Origin: Stentor coeruleus | Taxonomy: Eukaryota > Ciliophora > Heterotrichea > Heterotrichida > Stentoridae | Length of the DNA: 24,418 nt | Assembly (NCBI GenBank): GCA_001970955.1 | Contig: MPUH01001088.1 | Coordinates: 1-24,418 of the forward strand | Direction: 5' to 3' | Shown: positions 19,066-24,418 of the stretch, one piece after another | Layout of the letters: each line of letters opens with the position of its first letter | How positions within the stretch are numbered: the stretch's first letter is position 1 | Position numbers and translations under genes: made by a program | Notes under the pieces: model-generated | Database searches by the model: none | Told to the model about the DNA's origin: nothing | What the model saw: the letters and a program-made list of their open reading frames with translations, nothing else

Positions 19066-21648
19066 CTATCTATCACTATTTATTTCTTCAAATGCTCTTG
19101 AAGACCTCACGCTTAGCTTAGCTTGACTCAAAACAATTGTATGCTTAACCTTAAATATCCAAATCGAAACCACACTAACAAGGATAATAAGGACAACACT
19201 TACCAAAACCAAAACCAAAAACGGCCAACTCATAATCACAGATTCTTCTTCACATTTTTCAACCTGCTTCACAAACCCGGTATTATTAGCAAAAACACAT
19301 TTTTCAGATTCATAATAATGAATCTCTCTTTTCCCATCCTTACATTCCCCTTTATGAATTATCAAATCCTCATCAGAACACATTCTGCATGCATGAATAG
19401 TTGGCCATGCAAACACAATTTCACAATTTGTTTCATGTAAAAAAAATGGCCATCCTTCTTTTTCATACTTATCACAAATAAACTCAATTTTTGTTGTAAA
19501 TTTTTTGTTTTGATCACAACAATCTCCATTTGAATATTCTAACATAAACCCAAGATTTGTTGTATTAACTAAACTAAGCTCAGATCCAAGATTGACTAAT
19601 ATTTTATCATGAGCTTCTGAACATACATCTTCAAGTTCTAAATATTCTATTTCAGTTAAAGTTAAAGAGTTTTTAGGGAAAATACCAAAAGCATAAGCAT
19701 TCATATTAGAAACTTTAGCATAATTAGGCATTTTGATCTCAGAAGGGTTCACAAATGATATATAAAAAATACTATCTTTATGAAGACTAGGTCCAAAAAA
19801 TGTTCCATAGCAATATTTAAGCATTCGGTCTTCTTTGCAGTAATCTGAAGGGTTTCCAATTTTCCCTCTGAGTTTCTGAATTTGAAAAGTTTTGTTATTT
19901 ATAACCAAAAGTTCAGGCAAAGTACAAAACTCTGAGTTTGAGTCTGGGATAGTCCCAGGTGGACATAATGAGCATTTTGAAGATTCTTTAGAAACCATTC
20001 CACTAGGACAAGGAATACATAATGTATGATTTAAATTTGAAGTAAATCCAGCATTACAAGCTGTGCACATTTGCTGATTTCCTTTAGATATTGACCCATC
20101 TTTACAAGGTATGCAAGCAGCAGAACCTCCATGACGAGTACCGTGAAAGAGAATTTCTGATAAACTGCAGTATTCATATGAAGATATTGAATGCTTACAT
20201 AACCATTTTATTGTATGATTACCTGGAGATAAACTATGCTGACTTAACCCTCCAGCTTGATTTTGATAAGAGTCTTTAACTATTCCATCAACATAAACAA
20301 TAAAATTAGTCCCTGAGGTTTTGGTGAAATTGTAGCTGAAATAACTGTCTTTTTCAATAAACTCAAAGGTTGTCTCTATATAAATAGATGATTCTCGCTC
20401 ATATAATGGAGAAGTTATTATAAAAGTCCCTCTAGTCTCCCAACCAAAAGAACAGATTGTATTCTTAACTGACATACACCAAGTGTTAAACTGGTCTGGT
20501 ATTACTCCCCAGTCAGTAAAAGCTAGCATTTTTGGAGAGTACTTCCCTTCAGGACATTCTAAACACTTTTTGCCTGGAGATGAATCAACAATAAAACTCC
20601 CAGTTTCACAGTATTCACAATAAGTTTCATTATAAAATTTCCCAAGTGGACAATTTCCGCAAGGCATAATATACATATTTGGTAAAGTAATTCCTTCATT
20701 ATTACACATTAAAGGATAGTTCCACTCATAAAATTTAGTTTTCATCCCATATCTGCATTCTGAAAAATAATAATGAAAATCTAATACTGTACAATTTTTC
20801 AGCTTATAACAATCTAAAATATCAGCACTACCTGGTAATGAAGTTGTCCCATAAGGGCATTTTTTACATATTTTATCATCAAGATAACTGCCCATTTCGC
20901 AATGTAAACATTCATCAGCACCTTTAGTACTTTTACCATTAGCACAAGGTAAACATGTATATGCAGCATGTTCAGTTCCTCTGATTTGAATTTCTTTTAT
21001 AACAATTTCACTTATTTGATCAGTTACGTAGTTGATAAATGCAATTTGGATCTCGTGACGACCAGGATCTAAAGGTATATCAACGGTAAACCATTCATAA
21101 CTTGGGCTCTCCATATCGACGTATTGTAAAAGATTGTCTATGTAAATAAAAAAATTTCCTTGTCCTGAAACTTCGCGTCTGTAGATTAGTTTGACCTTTC
21201 CTGGTTTAACAAGATATGGGTATAGAAATAAATCAGCAGCATACCAATTGTTTATAGAAGTTGTCCCGGAAATAAGGATTTCATCTGAACTTGCATGCCA
21301 AGTTGTACAATTAGCCCCTTTTTTCCAAGATTTGCCTATGAGGACGGAACAGAAACTACTGAAATCATGACGATGGAGGCTCCATGAATTTATTGTTATG
21401 CCTCCACCTATGTTGTATGTATTTTCTTGACAAGGTGTACATATTAATGAACTTGCATTTAGATTGATATCTAGACGCTCACCTGCTGGACATTCGTAGT
21501 CGCATGGTAAGTTTTGTATAGCCCAAGGCTTGTTTCCATAACAGCCTTTTGGAGTTATAAGTGCTGCTATAGTAGATTCATGGCACTGGGAAAAGTCTAT
21601 TGAAAATTCGCAAGCAGCAGAAATGTACAATAATAGAATAAAAACCAT
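19066..21648 (-). CDS. ELAPOR/EIG121-like type I membrane receptor with MRH domain
   Basis: 860 residues, single exon. A signal peptide (1-13, MVFILLLYISAAC) and one membrane span (about 806-833, SWPFLVLVLVSVVLIILV) bracket a large cysteine-rich lumenal part, leaving a 27-residue cytoplasmic tail. Two repeats of a jelly-roll-like unit (about 89-228 and 379-506) each end in a GTxH element and a CxPC growth-factor-type cluster (232-275, 511-575). Residues about 585-775 look like a mannose-6-phosphate-receptor homology domain: CYGTFFGPS, then GFMLEYSNGDCC (700-711) and TTKIEFICD. The arginine expected in the sugar site is lysine or absent. The order matches ELAPOR1/2, endosome-lysosome proteins of animals tied to autophagy; the family is widespread in protists. 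Role here is probably sorting in the late secretory or endosomal pathway (inference). Confidence 0.85.
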   Translation of the reverse strand: MVFILLLYISAACEFSIDFSQCHESTIAALITPKGCYGNKPWAIQNLPCDYECPAGERLDINLNASSLICTPCQENTYNIGGGITINSWSLHRHDFSSFCSVLIGKSWKKGANCTTWHASSDEILISGTTSINNWYAADLFLYPYLVKPGKVKLIYRREVSGQGNFFIYIDNLLQYVDMESPSYEWFTVDIPLDPGRHEIQIAFINYVTDQISEIVIKEIQIRGTEHAAYTCLPCANGKSTKGADECLHCEMGSYLDDKICKKCPYGTTSLPGSADILDCYKLKNCTVLDFHYYFSECRYGMKTKFYEWNYPLMCNNEGITLPNMYIMPCGNCPLGKFYNETYCEYCETGSFIVDSSPGKKCLECPEGKYSPKMLAFTDWGVIPDQFNTWCMSVKNTICSFGWETRGTFIITSPLYERESSIYIETTFEFIEKDSYFSYNFTKTSGTNFIVYVDGIVKDSYQNQAGGLSQHSLSPGNHTIKWLCKHSISSYEYCSLSEILFHGTRHGGSAACIPCKDGSISKGNQQMCTACNAGFTSNLNHTLCIPCPSGMVSKESSKCSLCPPGTIPDSNSEFCTLPELLVINNKTFQIQKLRGKIGNPSDYCKEDRMLKYCYGTFFGPSLHKDSIFYISFVNPSEIKMPNYAKVSNMNAYAFGIFPKNSLTLTEIEYLELEDVCSEAHDKILVNLGSELSLVNTTNLGFMLEYSNGDCCDQNKKFTTKIEFICDKYEKEGWPFFLHETNCEIVFAWPTIHACRMCSDEDLIIHKGECKDGKREIHYYESEKCVFANNTGFVKQVEKCEEESVIMSWPFLVLVLVSVVLIILVSVVSIWIFKVKHTIVLSQAKLSVRSSRAFEEINSDR

Positions 21649-22281
21649 TATGATTTGATTTGGAATTTAATACTTTTAGTTAGGGAAATAACCAAAATAT
21701 ATAGATTTTGGTTGATTATGTTGTATAAAAAAGAAAAATATAATAATATGAAGATATTAAAATATTAAAATATTTGCAAAATATAGGAAAATCAATATAA
21801 GGGTTTATTTATATATTTTTAAGTGTTATAATAGGACAATTATAGGAAAAATAGAGATTCTATAATAAAATTTTATAATTTATATCTTAAGGCAAAATTG
21901 ATTTTAGTAATAAACTAAGCTTAGGGCTTGGTATATGACTATAATAAATCAAGTCCTAACTTAAATTTTTTTAAAATATTCATTTAAATTTAATGCAGCC
22001 TATATAAAGTTTATACAAATATCTAAAAATCCACTTAACATAAAAAGTATTCAGGTTAATAAAAGTTATAGACAATAAGAAATCTTCTCTAATTTAATCA
22101 TAAAAAAATAGTTTCTAATCTTTTAAATCTAAAAACTACCCTCAAACAACAAAATTAATTTTATATTATATCCAAAAAAATATAACATAAATTCTTATAT
22201 TAATAAACTAATGCAAACACATTTAACATCAAATTTCCCTTCACCTAAACTATTAATCTATATTAAATTCCTTCTTTTCTT
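21649..22281. other. Intergenic spacer
   Basis: 633 nt of AT-rich sequence upstream of the ELAPOR-like gene and downstream of the REEP-like gene. No gene or repeat recognised; a promoter for the receptor gene is expected near 21650-21750. Confidence 0.6.
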
Positions 22282-22737
22282 CTATCTAGAATCCCTACCT
22301 TTAATATCTTTGACTAGTTGGAAAAAAACATTATCATAAATGATAAGGCCTCCTCTAATCTTAGGTGCATACAAAACCATAAGAAACATGCATTTAATTG
22401 CATAATAGAACGGGATAAATTGAATTAAAAACGGTATTGTTTCATCAAGTAATTTTAGCAATGAGTATACAATCCAATAAGACACCCATAGCTTGCTACT
22501 AGCAAAATTGGGAATAACAATACTTGTTAAAGTCCATTTGGCTGGGAAATAAAATGTAAGTGCATCGCAGATAAATTTCTCATAAACCCCAATCATCATC
22601 AAAAAAACACAGAGAAATCCAATATAAATAACAATTTTCCCTGGATGCGTGCCAAATTTTGTTGAGATATATCTGAGGATTTTCCAATTGCGACTTGTTC
22701 TGTAGATTTCATCAATGCTTTCTGTGAATATATCCAT
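22282..22737 (-). CDS. TB2/DP1/HVA22 (REEP/Yop1) family ER-shaping protein
   Basis: 151 residues from ATG at 22737. The family core runs from about 66 to 137: the PNFASSKLWVSYWIVYSLLK stretch, LLDETIPFLIQFIPFYYAIK and MVLYAPKIRGGLIIYDNVF. The usual YW-V, E and PFYY..K positions are visible, and the GG..IYD end is typical. Hydrophobic hairpins at about 35-63 and 84-123 would insert as wedges in the ER membrane and bend it into tubules. The N-terminus (DIFTESIDEIYRTSRNW) corresponds to the short amphipathic helix of Yop1. Length fits the compact Yop1/HVA22 type. Single exon; TAG stop. Confidence 0.87.
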   Translation of the reverse strand: MDIFTESIDEIYRTSRNWKILRYISTKFGTHPGKIVIYIGFLCVFLMMIGVYEKFICDALTFYFPAKWTLTSIVIPNFASSKLWVSYWIVYSLLKLLDETIPFLIQFIPFYYAIKCMFLMVLYAPKIRGGLIIYDNVFFQLVKDIKGRDSR

Positions 22738-23146
22738 TAAGAATTATTTTGTCTTTACATAAAAACTATATACATGCTTAATATTGATAATGATGAAGTA
22801 AATGTGCTTAATATAGGAAAACTAAATAATTATAGTAATTTAAATCTTATTAATTTATCAGTAGCATGAAGAAAATAATCTGCTTGGCTTAAGAATTTTA
22901 TGATAAGTTTTAAATAATAATATATATGAGCTTTTAAATAAAAAATGCTGCTTTTTATTGATTTAGATAGAATTTATTAATAGTAATAATACTTTAGATA
23001 AAAATTTTGTATCAGGAAGCTGAAGAACTAAGGAAAATATATACTATTCAAATATATTGCAAGAGTTTTGGTTAAATGTTTACTAATAATTTCTAACTAT
23101 TTGAGAAGAAAATGAATGCTTTTTTTCTCTCAAGTGATCATTTCTC
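22738..23146. other. Intergenic spacer
   Basis: 409 nt, AT-rich, between two minus-strand genes. It should contain the REEP-like gene's promoter. Nothing further recognised. Confidence 0.6.
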
Positions 23147-24418
23147 TTAAGTTGACGATCCATCTACAAATAAATCTTTTTTATTATCTAACTGTTGAGC
23201 ATCTTCTTCCAAACGGGCAGCCTCAGTATTTAAATTCTCTACTTTTGGTTTTGGTATTATCCTTTTATTCTTGCACCTCACAATAATCATATAAGTAATT
23301 TCTAATAGCAACTGAACACAAAAAAAGATCAAATAATTAAAAATCCAGTAATAAGTGATATTTTCACAATAATACCCTGTCATCAGAGCTATTCCCAAAA
23401 TACAAATAACATTAAAGGAGAAAAGGAAACAATAAACAGTTGATACGATTTTTCTTGAAATGCTTCTACTAAATAACACATAATAAGCTGGTATTGCAAC
23501 ACTTTGAGTTAATGCCCAAGCTGCAGCACCTGAATAAATATTATGGTTAGTAAAATCTTTATAGTCATCAAAATTTTCTTCAGTTGGATTTTCAAATAAT
23601 CTCTCAAATATTCCAATTAAACATAATAATAGTATTTGAATACTAAAAATATATGTAACCGTATCTAATCTTTTATTCTTAGCCTGGCTAATAAAGAGAC
23701 TAACTATTGGATAATAAACAAATAAGCTTTGCTTATCTGCTGCATCTGTCTTATTCTTATCAACAAAATAAACTGTAAGGGCTGAAAATATAAACAAAGC
23801 TATCCATGCACCTGCTGCTATTATTGGGCCTGATCCAATTCCACAAGAAGGAGATATTTCATAAATTTTAAAAATTGATTGATGAGAAATAGCCACATCT
23901 ATACTTGTGCCAATGTTTTGAACTATTCTGCATCCGCTTGTTTCCCAAACATTCCCATTTAAATATACACATTTTTGTATATTGTTCAAATCAAAGTTTG
24001 TTGAGATTGTTGCGAATATTTCTGTAGAGTTAAGTTGAGTTGGCTCAGGTGAAGTTTGGACAAGATTGCCGTCTATGTATGTCCCCGATATAGCAAAGCT
24101 GATTTCAAATTTTATTTCTTGTGAAGCTTGCGGATAAACTATGAATTGAACATCATAAATAGCATTTTCTTGGGTTTCAATTGATTTGGGGATTTCTAGA
24201 GAATTTGAACCAACTGAAAATTTAGCGCCAGGGAGAGAAGCTGCTTTAACTTTAACAACATAAGCTTTCACTCCTGAATTTGAAATTAGAGGATTAGAAT
24301 CAGGAAGCACATTTTCTAAATAAGTTGAAATATATTTTTCTGCAGTTTCAGTTAATAAAGTAAATTCAAGAGTGCTTGATATAGAGCCAAGTTGGTCTAA
24401 AATCACTAACATTTGACT
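23147..24418 (-). CDS. Polycystin-like GAIN/GPS membrane protein, C-terminal part (partial)
   Basis: The frame is open at the right edge, so the start lies outside the window; at least 423 residues are present. Numbered from the first visible Met: residues 1-145 are an extracellular beta-rich region (for example YDVQFIVYPQASQEIKFEIS); 148-182 resemble a GPS motif (C148, W156, C161, then AISHQSIFKIYE), where H177-Q178-S179 sits at the HL/S cleavage position. The second cysteine pair of classical GPS motifs is missing. Five predicted membrane spans follow at about 195-217, 251-270, 293-314, 322-346 and 354-377, then an acidic cytoplasmic tail (LEEDAQQLDNKKDL). VYYPIVSLF and the basic KNKRLDT after the first span recall polycystin-1-type proteins, but no PLAT domain is present. 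Family membership is plausible; the function is unknown. Confidence 0.6.
   Translation of the reverse strand, partial: SQMLVILDQLGSISSTLEFTLLTETAEKYISTYLENVLPDSNPLISNSGVKAYVVKVKAASLPGAKFSVGSNSLEIPKSIETQENAIYDVQFIVYPQASQEIKFEISFAISGTYIDGNLVQTSPEPTQLNSTEIFATISTNFDLNNIQKCVYLNGNVWETSGCRIVQNIGTSIDVAISHQSIFKIYEISPSCGIGSGPIIAAGAWIALFIFSALTVYFVDKNKTDAADKQSLFVYYPIVSLFISQAKNKRLDTVTYIFSIQILLLCLIGIFERLFENPTEENFDDYKDFTNHNIYSGAAAWALTQSVAIPAYYVLFSRSISRKIVSTVYCFLFSFNVICILGIALMTGYYCENITYYWIFNYLIFFCVQLLLEITYMIIVRCKNKRIIPKPKVENLNTEAARLEEDAQQLDNKKDLFVDGSST

Noticed and set aside
19123..20279. Two plus-strand frames (105 and 62 codons)
   Set aside because: Both are antisense to the ELAPOR-like gene, whose long single frame and domain order are convincing.

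Overview
This is an AT-rich nuclear contig from a protist, most likely a heterotrichous ciliate close to Stentor (probably a macronuclear contig). Three things point there. (1) Five splits between exons are explained by introns of exactly 15 nt with GT...AG ends, the hallmark of heterotrich introns. (2) TAA, TAG and TGA all end convincing genes, so the code looks standard, which fits Stentor better than ciliates that reassign stops. (3) The gene content is ciliary and eukaryotic: a CFAP57-like WD40 protein, a tubulin polyglutamylase subunit TPGS2 homologue, an ELAPOR/EIG121-like receptor and a REEP/Yop1-type ER-shaping protein. The genus is an inference; no rRNA or other species marker is present.

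Layout. 1-602 (minus): 5' part of a CFAP57-like gene. 603-1699: AT-rich spacer with two single-N assembly joints, each flanked by a direct duplication. 1700-2569 (plus): EF-hand-like protein with a ciliate-type charged C-terminus. 3108-3638 (minus): small basic disordered protein. 4521-5441 (minus): type I methionine aminopeptidase. 6643-7365 and 10027-10755 (both plus): two paralogous two-repeat Myb proteins, each with a 15-nt intron at the same codon, lying in a roughly 3 kb tandem segmental duplication whose non-coding flanks are still alignable by eye. About 13261-13780 (minus): remains of a possible membrane-protein gene, broken into frames. 13918-14733 (minus): TPGS2. 15144-15611 (plus): ICT1/mL62-like mitochondrial protein that has lost the GGQ motif. 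16224-16646 (plus): secreted ML-domain-like protein. 17398-18894 (minus): SETD3/SETD6/LSMT-type SET-domain methyltransferase with two 15-nt introns. 19066-21648 (minus): ELAPOR-like receptor. 22282-22737 (minus): TB2/DP1/REEP. 23147-24418 (minus): C-terminal part of a polycystin-like GAIN/GPS membrane protein that runs off the window.

The genes are mostly single-exon and independently transcribed; there is no operon logic. Two products (CFAP57, TPGS2) belong to the axoneme, and several others to secretory or endomembrane compartments. The most distinctive features are the tiny introns, the tandem Myb pair with a conserved proximal promoter, and the GGQ-less release-factor-like protein. I found no clear new multi-gene system, tRNA, rRNA, CRISPR or transposon.
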